Below are positions 24,489 to 33,158 of a stretch of DNA of 64,000 bases, piece by piece. Position numbers and translations under genes: made by a program. Origin of the DNA: JBBQWS01 sp038210415 (GTDB lineage: Bacteria; Actinomycetota; Actinomycetes; Prado026); contig JBBQWS010000001.1 of NCBI GenBank assembly GCA_038210415.1, positions 62,001 to 126,000 of the forward strand. Direction: 5' to 3'. The stretch's first letter is position 1. Each line of letters begins with the position of its first letter. Under the pieces are notes generated by a model. The model saw only the letters and a list, made by a program, of their open reading frames with translations, made no database searches and was not told the DNA's origin.

Positions 24489-24583
24489 ACGCAGGGCCCG
24501 GGGGAGTAACCCGCCGCACCCAGTCTTCACCTCGTCAGCGCAATCGGCCGGCCGAGCCCGTCGGCCCGCGAGGGGAGAGTTCT

Positions 24584-25921
24584 ATGACGTTAAGCGCGGG
24601 AGATACCGCGTGGGTCCTGGCGGCATCGGCGATGGTTCTGCTGATGACCCCCGGACTCGCCTTCTTCTACGGTGGCATGGTCCGATCGAAGAGCGTCCTC
24701 AACATGATGATGATGTCGTTCGTCACCATCGGCATCGTGAGCATCCTCTGGGTGCTCTACGGGTACTCCATCGCCTTCGGTGACAGCGGCAGCAGCATCA
24801 TCGGGAAGCTCGGGCTCTCGAAGCTCGGCTCCGCGGTGAACGACCTCACCTATAACGGTGCGGGCTACCCGATTCCGGTGCTCGCGTTCGCGGCCTTCCA
24901 GCTGATGTTCGCCGTCATCACGCCGGCGCTCATCTCGGGCGCAGTCGCCGACCGCACGAAGTTCCTCGCTTGGGGCGTCTTCGTCGCGATCTGGGTCACC
25001 ATCGTCTACTTCCCGGTCGCGCACTGGGTCTTCGACTTCGGCAGCAAGGACGCCACCGGTGCGGGCTGGTTGGCCGCCAAGGGCGTCGAGGACTTCGCCG
25101 GAGGCACGGCGGTCCACATCAACGCAGGTGCCGCCGGCCTGGCCCTGTGCCTCGTGCTGGGCAAGCGGGTCGGCTTCAAGAAGGACCCGATGCGTCCGCA
25201 CAACCTGCCCCTGGTGCTGATCGGTGCCGGCTTGCTGTGGTTCGGCTGGTTCGGCTTCAACGCCGGTTCGGCCCTGGGTGCCAACGGTCTTGCCGCCCTC
25301 GCGTTCATGAACACGATGGTGGCCACGGCTGCCGGCGTACTCGGCTGGATCCTCATGGAGCGCATCCGCGACGGTCACCCGACCAGCCTTGGTGCTGCGT
25401 CCGGCGCGGTGGCCGGGCTGGTCGCCGTCACCCCGGCGTGTGCGTTCATCGCGCCGTGGGCAGCGGTGGTGCTCGGTGTCGTCGTCGGCATGGTCTGTGC
25501 GCTGGCGGTCGGACTGAAGTACAAGCTCGGCTTCGACGACTCGCTCGATGTCGTCGGCGTGCACATGGTCGGCGGGATCGTCGGCTGTCTGTTCGTCGGG
25601 TTCTTCGGCACCAAGGCGGTCAACAGCGCCTACGCCGACGGGCTGTTCTACGGCGGCGGCTTCCGACTCCTGGGCATCCAGGCGCTGGGTGCGTTCTCGG
25701 TCCTCGCGTACTCGTTCGTGGTGACGCTCGTCCTCGGCTTGGTGATCAACAAGACCATCGGCTTCCGGATCTCGTCCGACGCCGAGGTCGAGGGCATCGA
25801 CCTCACCGAGCACGCCGAGACCGCGTACGACTACGGCTCCACCGGTGGCGGCGTACTGTCCGGCGGTGGACTGTCCCTGAAGTCCTCGCACGCTGCACAC
25901 ACGGAAGAGGTCTCCGCATGA
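24584..25921 (+). CDS. amtB: ammonium transporter AmtB
   Basis: A 445-residue Amt/Rh-family channel of about 11 transmembrane helices that conducts ammonium/ammonia into the cell. Signature segments are MTPGLAFFYGGMVRSKSVLN near residue 22, DFAGGTAVHINAGAAGLAL (pore His), GWFGFNAGSAL and VGVHMVGGIVGCLF (second pore His). The ATG at 24584 follows a GGGGAGAG site. The stop overlaps glnK (ATGA), the classical pairing in which GlnK plugs the channel. Nitrogen control is supported by the GlnR-like box upstream. Confidence 0.97.
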   Translation: MTLSAGDTAWVLAASAMVLLMTPGLAFFYGGMVRSKSVLNMMMMSFVTIGIVSILWVLYGYSIAFGDSGSSIIGKLGLSKLGSAVNDLTYNGAGYPIPVLAFAAFQLMFAVITPALISGAVADRTKFLAWGVFVAIWVTIVYFPVAHWVFDFGSKDATGAGWLAAKGVEDFAGGTAVHINAGAAGLALCLVLGKRVGFKKDPMRPHNLPLVLIGAGLLWFGWFGFNAGSALGANGLAALAFMNTMVATAAGVLGWILMERIRDGHPTSLGAASGAVAGLVAVTPACAFIAPWAAVVLGVVVGMVCALAVGLKYKLGFDDSLDVVGVHMVGGIVGCLFVGFFGTKAVNSAYADGLFYGGGFRLLGIQALGAFSVLAYSFVVTLVLGLVINKTIGFRISSDAEVEGIDLTEHAETAYDYGSTGGGVLSGGGLSLKSSHAAHTEEVSA

Positions 25922-26256
25922 AGCTCGTGACCGCGATCATCAAGCCGTTCAAGCTGGACGACGTGAAGACGGCGCTGGAGTCCTTCGGTGTGCACGGCAT
26001 GACCGTGTCGGAGGCCTCCGGGTACGGACGTCAGCGCGGCCACACCGAGGTCTACCGGGGGGCGGAATACACCGTCGACCTGGTGCCCAAGGTGCGGCTC
26101 GAGGTCCTTGTCGACGACGCCGACGTCGACGACGTGATGGACGTCGTCGTCAAGAGCGCGCAGACCGGCCGCATCGGGGACGGGAAGGTGTGGTCCGTCC
26201 CGGTCGATGCCGTCATCCGGGTGCGCACCGGCGAGCGCGGACCAGAAGCCCTCTAG
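25918..26256 (+). CDS. glnK: PII nitrogen regulatory protein
   Basis: A 112-residue PII trimer subunit. It begins MKLVTAIIKPFKLDDVK, has a T-loop RGHTEVYRGAEYTVDLVPK with the modifiable Tyr51, and ends with the B/C-loop TGRIGDGKVWS. It binds ATP/ADP and 2-oxoglutarate and regulates AmtB by docking. In actinobacteria Tyr51 is adenylylated by GlnD rather than uridylylated. The start is fixed by the ATGA overlap with amtB and by full-length family alignment. Confidence 0.97.
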   Translation: MKLVTAIIKPFKLDDVKTALESFGVHGMTVSEASGYGRQRGHTEVYRGAEYTVDLVPKVRLEVLVDDADVDDVMDVVVKSAQTGRIGDGKVWSVPVDAVIRVRTGERGPEAL

Positions 26257-26261
26257 CGCTG

Positions 26262-28607
26262 ATGGTTGCTGCTGATGCTGCTGGATCGGTCGGGGGATAC
26301 CCCGAGGCTCGCGCCGACCTGCTGACCCGACCCGGGATCTCCGGGTCGGGTCGGCGGCAAGCGCTCACCGAGCTCACCGACGTCTGGCTGACCGAGCTCT
26401 TCGACGCGGCCGACGGGAGCGGGCTCGGTGCGGCGCTGGTCGCCGTCGGCGGGTACGGCCGGTCCGAGCTCTCCCCGGGCAGCGACCTCGACCTGGTCCT
26501 GCTGCGTCCGGGGTCGGCGACGCAGGCGCAGGCCGCCGCGCTGGCCTCGAAGATCTGGTACCCCATCTGGGACTCGGGGGTGAAGCTCGACCACGCCCTG
26601 CGCACGGTCCCGGAGGCCCGTCGGGTGGCCGGCGAGGACCTGCGCGCGCTGCTCGGGATGCTAGACCTGCGGCACGTCGCCGGCGACGAGGCCCTCACCG
26701 CAAGCCTGCGTCAGTCGATCCTCGCCGACTGGCGCGGGTTCGCGAAGAAGCGTCTGCCGGACCTGATGGACAGCTGTCGCAAACGGGCCGAGCGGTCCGG
26801 CGACCTCGCCTTCTCGCTGGAGCCCGACCTGAAGGAGTCCCGCGGCGGTCTCCGCGACCTCGTGGTGCTCCGGGCCGTCGCGGCCTCGTGGGTGGCCGAC
26901 ACCCCCCACTCGGGGCTCGAGGAGGCCCGGCAGTCGCTGCTGGACGTCCGGGACGCGCTGCAGCGTTCCACCGGGCGTACGTCCGACCGCCTCGTCATGC
27001 AGGAGCAGGCCGGGGTCGCCCGTGAGCTGGGCCTGCTCGACTCCGATGCCCTGCTGCGCAGGGTCTCCGCCATCGGGCGGTCCGTCGCCTACGCCTTGGA
27101 CGTCACGTGGCACCGCGTGGAGCGGTCGTTGGTCAGCCGCGACGGCCGGAGCCGTTTCGTCCGCCTCGGCGCCCGCCGCATCGGCGAGCGCGCTCCCTTG
27201 GCCGACGGCGTCGTAGATCAGGACGGCGAAGCCATGCTGGCGCGCGACGCGCGACCGGGGGACGACCCGACTCTGGTGCTCCGGGCCGCCGCCGCCGCCG
27301 CGCAGTCGGGGCTGCGGCTCTCCCCGAACACCATCGAGCGCCTGGTCGCCGAGAGCTCCACGATGCCTGAGCCGTGGCCGCGGTCGGCCCTTGACGCCCT
27401 GGTCAGCCTGCTCGGCGCGGGGACCCCCGCCATCCCGGTTTGGGAGGCGCTCGACCAGGCCGGCCTCACGTCGCGGCTGCTCCCCGACTGGGAGCGGGTC
27501 CGCAGCCGTCCGCAGCACAACGCCGTCCACCGGTTCACCGTCGACCGGCACCTGGTCGAGACCGCCGCCCGCGCGGCCGCGTTCGCCCGCCGGGTCGACC
27601 GGCCAGACCTGCTGCTCGTCGGCGCGCTCCTGCACGACATCGGCAAGGGCTGGCCCGGTGACCACTCCGAGGCGGGGGTCGCGGTCGTCGCCGACCTGGC
27701 GCCGCGGTTGGGCTTCGAGCCGACGGACGTCGAGATCCTCGTGACGCTGGTGCGCCATCACCTGCTGCTCCCCGACACCGCGACCCGACGTGACCTCGAG
27801 GACCCCGCGACCATCGCCCACGTCGCCGCCTGCGTGCGTACCCCCGAGGTGCTCGACCTGCTGCACGCGCTCACCGAGGCCGACGGGATCGCCACCGGGC
27901 CGCTCGCCTGGAACGAGTGGAAGGCCGGCCTGGTCGCCGACCTGGTCCAGCGCACCCACTCGGTCCTGCGCGGGCACGAGGTGCCGCCGCTGCCCGACCT
28001 GGCGACCGCGTACGCCGACCTCGTCTCGGCCGGAGCTCTCGCGGTGCGGGCCACCCCTGTCGCGGGAGGGCTCGAGGTCATCGTGGTCGCGCCGGACCGG
28101 GTCGGGGTGCTCGCCGCCGTCGCGGGCGTTCTCAGCCTCAACCGGCTGACGGTCCGCTCGGCCTCGACGCAGACGGCGGGGGCGATCGCGGTGCAGGTGT
28201 GGCAGGTGCTGCCCGAGTACGGCGACCCCCCCGCGGTCGACCGGCTGCGGGAGGACATCCGGCGGGCCCTCGACGGGACCTTGGACGTGGGCGAGCGGCT
28301 GGCCCGGCGCGAGGAGTCATCGGTCGTGCGGGCCGGCGTGCCCGTTCCTCCGGCCAGGGTCGACGTCGTGGCCTCAGCGAGCGCGAGTGCCACCGTGCTC
28401 GAGGTCCGCGCCCACGACCGGCCGGCGCTGCTGCACCGGATCGGAGCGGCGTTGGCCGCGGCGGACGTCGACGTCCGGTCGGCCCTGGTCACCACGCTCG
28501 GGTCCGAGGCGGTCGACGTGTTCTACCTCGTCGACGGTCACGGCGACCCGTTGGCAGACGATGCGGCGAAACTGCTGGCCCAGGCGGTCCGTACCGCCCT
28601 GCGCTGA
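26262..28607 (+). CDS. glnD: PII nucleotidyltransferase GlnD
   Basis: A 781-residue bifunctional enzyme that adds and removes a nucleotide on PII according to nitrogen status. The order is a nucleotidyltransferase domain with VGGYGRSELSPGSDLDLVLL at residues 63-82, a GlnD-PII-UTase helical region (SLEPDLKESRGGLRDLVVLR), an HD phosphohydrolase domain (VGALLHDIGKGWPGDHSEAG), and two C-terminal ACT domains (VVAPDRVGVLAAVAGVLS and RAHDRPALLHRIGAAL). ATG 26262 is 5 bp after the glnK stop; earlier in-frame codons overlap glnK. It closes the amtB-glnK-glnD operon. Confidence 0.96.
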   Translation: MVAADAAGSVGGYPEARADLLTRPGISGSGRRQALTELTDVWLTELFDAADGSGLGAALVAVGGYGRSELSPGSDLDLVLLRPGSATQAQAAALASKIWYPIWDSGVKLDHALRTVPEARRVAGEDLRALLGMLDLRHVAGDEALTASLRQSILADWRGFAKKRLPDLMDSCRKRAERSGDLAFSLEPDLKESRGGLRDLVVLRAVAASWVADTPHSGLEEARQSLLDVRDALQRSTGRTSDRLVMQEQAGVARELGLLDSDALLRRVSAIGRSVAYALDVTWHRVERSLVSRDGRSRFVRLGARRIGERAPLADGVVDQDGEAMLARDARPGDDPTLVLRAAAAAAQSGLRLSPNTIERLVAESSTMPEPWPRSALDALVSLLGAGTPAIPVWEALDQAGLTSRLLPDWERVRSRPQHNAVHRFTVDRHLVETAARAAAFARRVDRPDLLLVGALLHDIGKGWPGDHSEAGVAVVADLAPRLGFEPTDVEILVTLVRHHLLLPDTATRRDLEDPATIAHVAACVRTPEVLDLLHALTEADGIATGPLAWNEWKAGLVADLVQRTHSVLRGHEVPPLPDLATAYADLVSAGALAVRATPVAGGLEVIVVAPDRVGVLAAVAGVLSLNRLTVRSASTQTAGAIAVQVWQVLPEYGDPPAVDRLREDIRRALDGTLDVGERLARREESSVVRAGVPVPPARVDVVASASASATVLEVRAHDRPALLHRIGAALAAADVDVRSALVTTLGSEAVDVFYLVDGHGDPLADDAAKLLAQAVRTALR

Positions 28608-28680
28608 CGGGCGGCCGTTAGGCTGGGCGCACCGACCGGCACCCGGCCCGACCGCACCCCGACCTCCGAGGTAGACGCGC

Positions 28681-30219
28681 GTGTTCTCCACCCTGCAGGA
28701 CCGACTCTCCGCGACGTTCAAGAACCTGCGCGGCAAGGGGCGGCTGACCGAGGCCGACATCGACGAGACCTGTCGCGAGATCCGCATCGCGCTGCTCGAG
28801 GCCGACGTCGCACTGCCAGTCGTCCGCGGCTTCGTGGCCCGGGTCAAGGAGCGCGCCCTCGGCGCCGAGGTGTCCCGGGCGCTGAACCCGGGCCAGCAGG
28901 TCGTCAAGATCGTCAACGAGGAGCTCGTCGGCATCCTCGGCGGAGAGACCCGCCGGGTGCGCCTGGCCAAGAACCCGCCGACCGTGATCATGCTGCTGGG
29001 CCTGCAGGGCGTCGGCAAGACCACCCTGGCCGGCAAGCTCGCCCACTGGTTCCGCGAGCAGGGTCATGCACCGCTGCTCGTCGCTGCGGACCTCCAGCGG
29101 CCGAACGCCGTCGGGCAGCTGCAGGTCATGGGAGAGCGCGCGGGCGTGCCGGTGTTCGCGCCGGAGCCGGGCAACGGCGTCGGCGACCCGGTCGCCGTCT
29201 CCCGCGACGCGATCGTGCACGCGCGTACCAAGCTGTACGACGTCGTGATCGTCGACACCGCGGGCCGGCTCGCGATCGACCAGGAGCTGATGACGCAGGC
29301 GGCCGACATCCGCGCCGCCGTCCAGCCCGACGAGGTGCTCCTCGTCGTCGACGCGATGATCGGCCAGGACTCGGTGGTCACCGCCGAGGCGTTCGGCGAA
29401 CGGGTCGGCTTCGACGGCGTGGTCCTGACCAAGCTCGACGGCGACGCCCGAGGTGGCGCCGCGCTCTCGATCGCGTCGGTCACGGGCAAGCCGGTGATGT
29501 TCGCGTCCAACGGCGAGAAGGTCGAGGACTTCGACGTCTTCCACCCGGAGCGCATGGCGTCCCGGATCCTCGGCATGGGCGACGTCCTGAGCCTGATCGA
29601 GTCGGCGGAGCGGGCCTTCGACCAGGACGAGGCCGCTGCCATGGCGGCCAAGCTCAGCTCTGGCCAGGACTTCACGCTCGACGACTTCCTCAGCCAGATG
29701 CAGGCGCTGAAGAAGATGGGCTCGCTGTCCAAGCTGCTCGGGATGCTGCCGGGCATGGGCGACATGCGCGAGCAGATCGAGAACCTCGACGAGCGCGAGG
29801 TCGACCGGGTCGCCGCGATCATCCAGTCGATGACTCCGGCCGAGCGGGCCGACCCGAAGATCCTGAACGGCTCGCGCCGGGCCCGCATCGCCAAGGGTTC
29901 GGGGAGCCAGGTGTCCGACGTCAACGGGCTGATCGAGCGCTTCGGCGAGGCCCGCAAGATGATGGCCTCGATGGGCCGCGGCGGGATTCCGGGGATGCCC
30001 GGGATGCCCGGGATGCCCGGGATGGGGCGCGGCAAGCCCGCGAAGCAGATCAAGCAGGCCAAGCGGACCAAGCGCGGCAGCGGCAACCCGGCCAAGCGGG
30101 CTGCTGTCGAGCTCGCCGCGTCCACCCAGTCGGCCGCTCAGTCCGCGGAGGCGGCGGAGGCCGCTCTCGCCGACTTCGAGCTCCCGGACGCCTTCAAGGG
30201 TCTGCTCCCCCCCGGCTGA
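28681..30219 (+). CDS. ffh: signal recognition particle GTPase Ffh
   Basis: A 512-residue SRP protein binding signal peptides and 4.5S RNA. The N domain starts MFSTLQDRLSATFKNLRGKG. The G domain shows LGLQGVGKTTLAGKLA (about 103-118), DTAGRLAIDQELM and TKLDGDARGGAAL. The M domain follows with its methionine-rich LLGMLPGMGDM and RRARIAKGSG. The GTG start fits the family N-terminus. Near residue 440 there is a short GMP tandem encoded by a repeated gggatgccc unit, then a basic, Ala-rich tail. It is 73 bp after glnD and followed by a palindromic repeat. Confidence 0.97.
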   Translation: MFSTLQDRLSATFKNLRGKGRLTEADIDETCREIRIALLEADVALPVVRGFVARVKERALGAEVSRALNPGQQVVKIVNEELVGILGGETRRVRLAKNPPTVIMLLGLQGVGKTTLAGKLAHWFREQGHAPLLVAADLQRPNAVGQLQVMGERAGVPVFAPEPGNGVGDPVAVSRDAIVHARTKLYDVVIVDTAGRLAIDQELMTQAADIRAAVQPDEVLLVVDAMIGQDSVVTAEAFGERVGFDGVVLTKLDGDARGGAALSIASVTGKPVMFASNGEKVEDFDVFHPERMASRILGMGDVLSLIESAERAFDQDEAAAMAAKLSSGQDFTLDDFLSQMQALKKMGSLSKLLGMLPGMGDMREQIENLDEREVDRVAAIIQSMTPAERADPKILNGSRRARIAKGSGSQVSDVNGLIERFGEARKMMASMGRGGIPGMPGMPGMPGMGRGKPAKQIKQAKRTKRGSGNPAKRAAVELAASTQSAAQSAEAAEAALADFELPDAFKGLLPPG

Positions 30220-30230
30220 ACCCCATCGGC

Positions 30231-30292
30231 GTTGATCTTGAGCGTTGCGTGGGCCACCACAGCGTGTCGGCCACGCAATGCTCAAGATCAAC
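30231..30292. repeat. dispersed palindromic repeat, copy A (62 bp)
   Basis: Outer arms GTTGATCTTGAGCGTTGCG and CGCAATGCTCAAGATCAAC pair over 22 bp with one mismatch, with a central GCGTGTCGG loop region. Copies B (50379-50440) and C (56172-56232) share arms and loop in the same orientation. It lies between ffh and rpsP, flanked by CCCCAT and GGGTGGGG. Confidence 0.85.
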
Positions 30293-30472
30293 ACGGGTGA
30301 GTGGGTGGGGGCAGCGCGATTGGGCCACCGGGCCGTGCTCTGGCACACTGGGCCCCGAACATGCGCGCGTGGGGCCCTCTCACTCTGTGCACCATGTCCA
30401 CCCGAGGACCCGGCACCGCACCCCACGCGGCTGCGGGCGACTCACCCCATCGCACCCCAGGAGAATGCCTCC

Positions 30473-31021
30473 GTGGCAGTCAAGATCAAGCTGAAGCGCA
30501 TCGGCAAGATGCGCGCCCCCCAGTACCGCATCGTCATCGCCGACGCCCGCACCAAGCGTGACGGCCGTTCGATCGAGGAGATCGGCAAGTACCACCCCAA
30601 GGAGCACCCCTCCTTCATCGAGGTCAACCGTGAGCGCGCCCAGTACTGGCTCGGAGTCGGCGCGCAGCCGACCGAGGCGGTTCTCGCGATCCTCAAGGTG
30701 ACCGGCGACTGGCAGACGTTCAAGGGCCTGCCCGGTGCCGAGGGCACCTTGCAGATGCCGGCCGCCCGTGCCGACAAGAGGGCGATCTTCGAGGCCGCGG
30801 CCAAGGAGTCGCTCGACGCGCCCACCACCGAGGCGATCACCCCCAAGGCGAAGAAGGCCCCGAAGGTCGAGGCGCCCAAGGTCGAGGCGCCCAAGGTCGA
30901 GGCGCCCACCGAGGTCGAGGCGCCCACCGAGGTCGAGGCCGTCGCCGAGGCACCCGCTGCAGCCGAGGCCGCTCCCGCCGTGGCCGACGCTGAGCCGGCT
31001 GCCGAGCCCGAGCAGGCGTAA
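30473..31021 (+). CDS. rpsP: 30S ribosomal protein S16
   Basis: A 182-residue protein from GTG 30473 (MAVKIKLKRIGKMRAPQYRI). The first 80-90 residues are the S16 fold, with the conserved RDGRSIEEIGKYHP and WLGVGAQPTEAV. The rest is a long Ala/Glu/Pro/Val tail with three KVEAP units and two TEVEAP units, about twice the length of a minimal S16. Acidic tails of this kind occur in actinobacterial S16. GGAG about 10 bp upstream supports the GTG. The ORF upstream of it runs through the palindromic repeat and is not coding. The stop overlaps khpA (TAATG). Confidence 0.96.
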   Translation: MAVKIKLKRIGKMRAPQYRIVIADARTKRDGRSIEEIGKYHPKEHPSFIEVNRERAQYWLGVGAQPTEAVLAILKVTGDWQTFKGLPGAEGTLQMPAARADKRAIFEAAAKESLDAPTTEAITPKAKKAPKVEAPKVEAPKVEAPTEVEAPTEVEAVAEAPAAAEAAPAVADAEPAAEPEQA

Positions 31022-31263
31022 TGGACGACGAGGCGCTCGAGCACCTGGTCAAGGGCATCGTCGAGCACCCGGACGAAGTGTCGGTCCGCGTCCGCACCCA
31101 GCGCGGCGGTCGGCTGCTTGAGGTCCGCGTCCACCCGGACGACCTCGGCAAGGTCATCGGTCGTTCCGGCCGCACGGCGAAGGCCCTGCGCACCGTCATC
31201 GGCGCGCTCACGCCTGGTCGCGGCGCGCGCATCGACTTCGTCGACGTCGACGAGGTGCGTTAA
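31021..31263 (+). CDS. khpA: KH-domain RNA-binding protein KhpA
   Basis: An 80-residue single-KH protein with the GxxG-containing segment DDLGKVIGRSGRTAKALRTV at residues 40-59. It partners KhpB/Jag-type proteins and binds RNA in Gram-positive bacteria. The ATG at 31021 shares one base with the rpsP stop, and rimM follows after 5 bp: the conserved rpsP-khpA-rimM-trmD-rplS order. Confidence 0.95.
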   Translation: MDDEALEHLVKGIVEHPDEVSVRVRTQRGGRLLEVRVHPDDLGKVIGRSGRTAKALRTVIGALTPGRGARIDFVDVDEVR

Positions 31264-31268
31264 GTCCC

Positions 31269-31808
31269 ATGCTGTTGGTCGTCGGCCGGGTCGGCCGCGC
31301 CCACGGGCTCAAAGGTGAGGTCCTCATCGACGTCCGCACCGACGAGCCCGAAGACCGGCTGGCTCCGGGTCGGGTCCTCGTGACCGATCCAGCCGTAGTC
31401 GGGCCGCTCACCATCGCAGCCGGTCGCGTCCACAGCGGCCGGCTGCTGGTGCGTTTCGAGGGCGTCGAGGACCGCACCGGTGCCGAGGGCCTGCGTGGCA
31501 CCCTCCTGCTCGTCGACGTCGACCCGGAAGACCTGCCGGCCGAGGACGACGAGTGGTACGACCACCAGCTGGTCGGACTCGGCGTCGTCCTGGCCGACCG
31601 CACTCCGGTGGGCGAGGTACGCGAGGTGCTGCACCTGCCTGGGCACGACGTGCTCGCGGTCGTCCGGCCGGACGGCAGCGAGGTCCTGGTCCCGTTCGTC
31701 AACGAGATCGTCCCCGAGGTCGACCTCGCCGCCTCCCGGGTCGTCCTCACCCCGCCGCCCGGCCTCCTCGAGGACCTCGCGGACGCGCCGCCGCCCGACC
31801 CGACGTGA
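31269..31808 (+). CDS. rimM: 16S rRNA maturation factor RimM
   Basis: A 179-residue two-domain protein. The N-terminal beta-barrel begins LVVGRVGRAHGLKGEVLIDV, and the PRC-barrel contains EWYDHQLVGLGVVLAD and ends LVPFVNEIVPEVDLAASRV. RimM binds S19 and helps assemble the 30S head. A Pro-rich tail completes it. Its stop overlaps the GTG of trmD. Confidence 0.95.
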   Translation: MLLVVGRVGRAHGLKGEVLIDVRTDEPEDRLAPGRVLVTDPAVVGPLTIAAGRVHSGRLLVRFEGVEDRTGAEGLRGTLLLVDVDPEDLPAEDDEWYDHQLVGLGVVLADRTPVGEVREVLHLPGHDVLAVVRPDGSEVLVPFVNEIVPEVDLAASRVVLTPPPGLLEDLADAPPPDPT

Positions 31809-32605
31809 CCGCGATGCGCATCGACGTCGTCACGATCTTCCCCGACTACCTCGCGCCGCTCGAGCTGTCGCTCATCGGCAAGGCCAGGGCCGCCGGGCTG
31901 CTCGACGTCCGTGTGCACGACCTGCGCAAACACACCAGGGACCGGCACCACACGGTCGACGACACCCCCTACGGCGGCGGCGCCGGAATGGTCATGAAGC
32001 CCGAGCCCTGGGGCGATCTGTTGGACGAGCTCGCCGACGGCGACCAGCCGGTGCTCGTGGTCCCGACTCCCGGTGGTACGCCGTTCCGGCAGCAGCTCGC
32101 AGAGCAGTACGCCGCGGAGCCGCGGCTCCTGTTCGCCTGTGGTCGGTACGAAGGCATCGACCGGCGGGTGCTCGACGAGGCCGCGCTGCGGTTCCGCGTC
32201 CACGAGGTGTCTCTGGGCGACTACGTCCTCGGCGGCGGCGAGGTCGCTGCGCTGGTAATGATCGAGGCCGTCGCCCGGCTCCTGCCGGGGGTTCTCGGCA
32301 ACGCCGAGTCGCTCGTCGAGGAGTCGCACGCCGACGGGCTGCTCGAGTACCCCGTCTACACCAAGCCGGACAGCTGGCGCGGCCGGGTCGTCCCGCCGGT
32401 GCTCCTGAGCGGCAACCACGCAGCCATCGCCCGGTGGCGCCGCGACCAGTCGCTGCTGCGGACGGCTCGCAGCCGGCCCGACCTGGTGCGGGCTCTGGAC
32501 CCCGCCACGTGCGACCGGCAGGACCTCGCCACCCTCACCGTGGCGGGATGGGTGGTCGGTGCCGACGGCCGGTTTTCTCCGGTCGAGCCGCCTGTGCGAG
32601 ACTAG
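31805..32605 (+). CDS. trmD: tRNA (guanine37-N1)-methyltransferase TrmD
   Basis: A SPOUT methyltransferase of about 266 residues that makes m1G37 and prevents frameshifting. It starts MRIDVVTIFPDYLAPLELS and has DDTPYGGGAGMVMKPEP, the knot motif LFACGRYEGIDRRV, EVSLGDYVLGGGEVAALVMIEA (residues that bind SAM) and a C-terminal helical domain. GTG 31805 overlaps the rimM stop (GTGA); ATG 31814 three codons later is equally possible. Confidence 0.95.
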   Translation: MTAMRIDVVTIFPDYLAPLELSLIGKARAAGLLDVRVHDLRKHTRDRHHTVDDTPYGGGAGMVMKPEPWGDLLDELADGDQPVLVVPTPGGTPFRQQLAEQYAAEPRLLFACGRYEGIDRRVLDEAALRFRVHEVSLGDYVLGGGEVAALVMIEAVARLLPGVLGNAESLVEESHADGLLEYPVYTKPDSWRGRVVPPVLLSGNHAAIARWRRDQSLLRTARSRPDLVRALDPATCDRQDLATLTVAGWVVGADGRFSPVEPPVRD

Positions 32606-32753
32606 GCCAGTTGTCCGGATCACGCGGGCGCCCTGCCACAGGGGGTGCGCCCCGCCCGGTGTGCGACCCGCACGGCGTTCGGCCCGCTCGAATCACCCAT
32701 CCACGTACACACCGTGGGCGACCTGTGGCACCTACGAGGGAAGAGACTGCGCG

Positions 32754-33116
32754 ATGCATACCCTGGACTTCGTCGATGCCGCTTCGCTCCGCACCGACCA
32801 GCCCGCCTTCCGAGCCGGTGACACCCTCAAGGTGCACGTTCGCGTCGTCGAGGGCAACAAGTCCCGGATCCAGCTGTTCCAGGGCATCGTCATACGCATC
32901 CACGGCGAGGGCGTGCGCGAGACCTTCACGGTCCGCAAGGTCAGCTACGGCGTCGGCGTCGAGCGCACCTTCCCGCTGCACACCCCGGTGATCGAGAAGA
33001 TCGAGGTCGTGTCCCGTGGTGACGTGCGCCGCGCGAAGCTCTACTACCTGCGCGACCTGCGCGGCAAGAAGGCTCGCATCAAGGAGAAGCGCGAGAACAC
33101 GCCCACCGGGCGCTGA
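32754..33116 (+). CDS. rplS: 50S ribosomal protein L19
   Basis: A 120-residue L19, full length. Conserved parts are FRAGDTLKVHVRVVEGNKSR, IQLFQGIVIRIHGEGVRETF, YGVGVERTFPLHTPVIEKIEV and LYYLRDLRGKKARIKEK. ATG 32754 follows a GAGGGAAG site. A 148-bp leader separates it from trmD and may contain its own promoter or L19 control element, but I cannot define one. Confidence 0.97.
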   Translation: MHTLDFVDAASLRTDQPAFRAGDTLKVHVRVVEGNKSRIQLFQGIVIRIHGEGVRETFTVRKVSYGVGVERTFPLHTPVIEKIEVVSRGDVRRAKLYYLRDLRGKKARIKEKRENTPTGR

Positions 33117-33158
33117 CTCGCAAGCTGGCCGCCGTTCACCGCTTAGGCTCGGAGCACC

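Noticed and set aside
30245..30472. N-terminal extension of S16
   Set aside because: This in-frame stretch runs through the palindromic repeat and lacks a start signal; S16 begins at GTG 30473.
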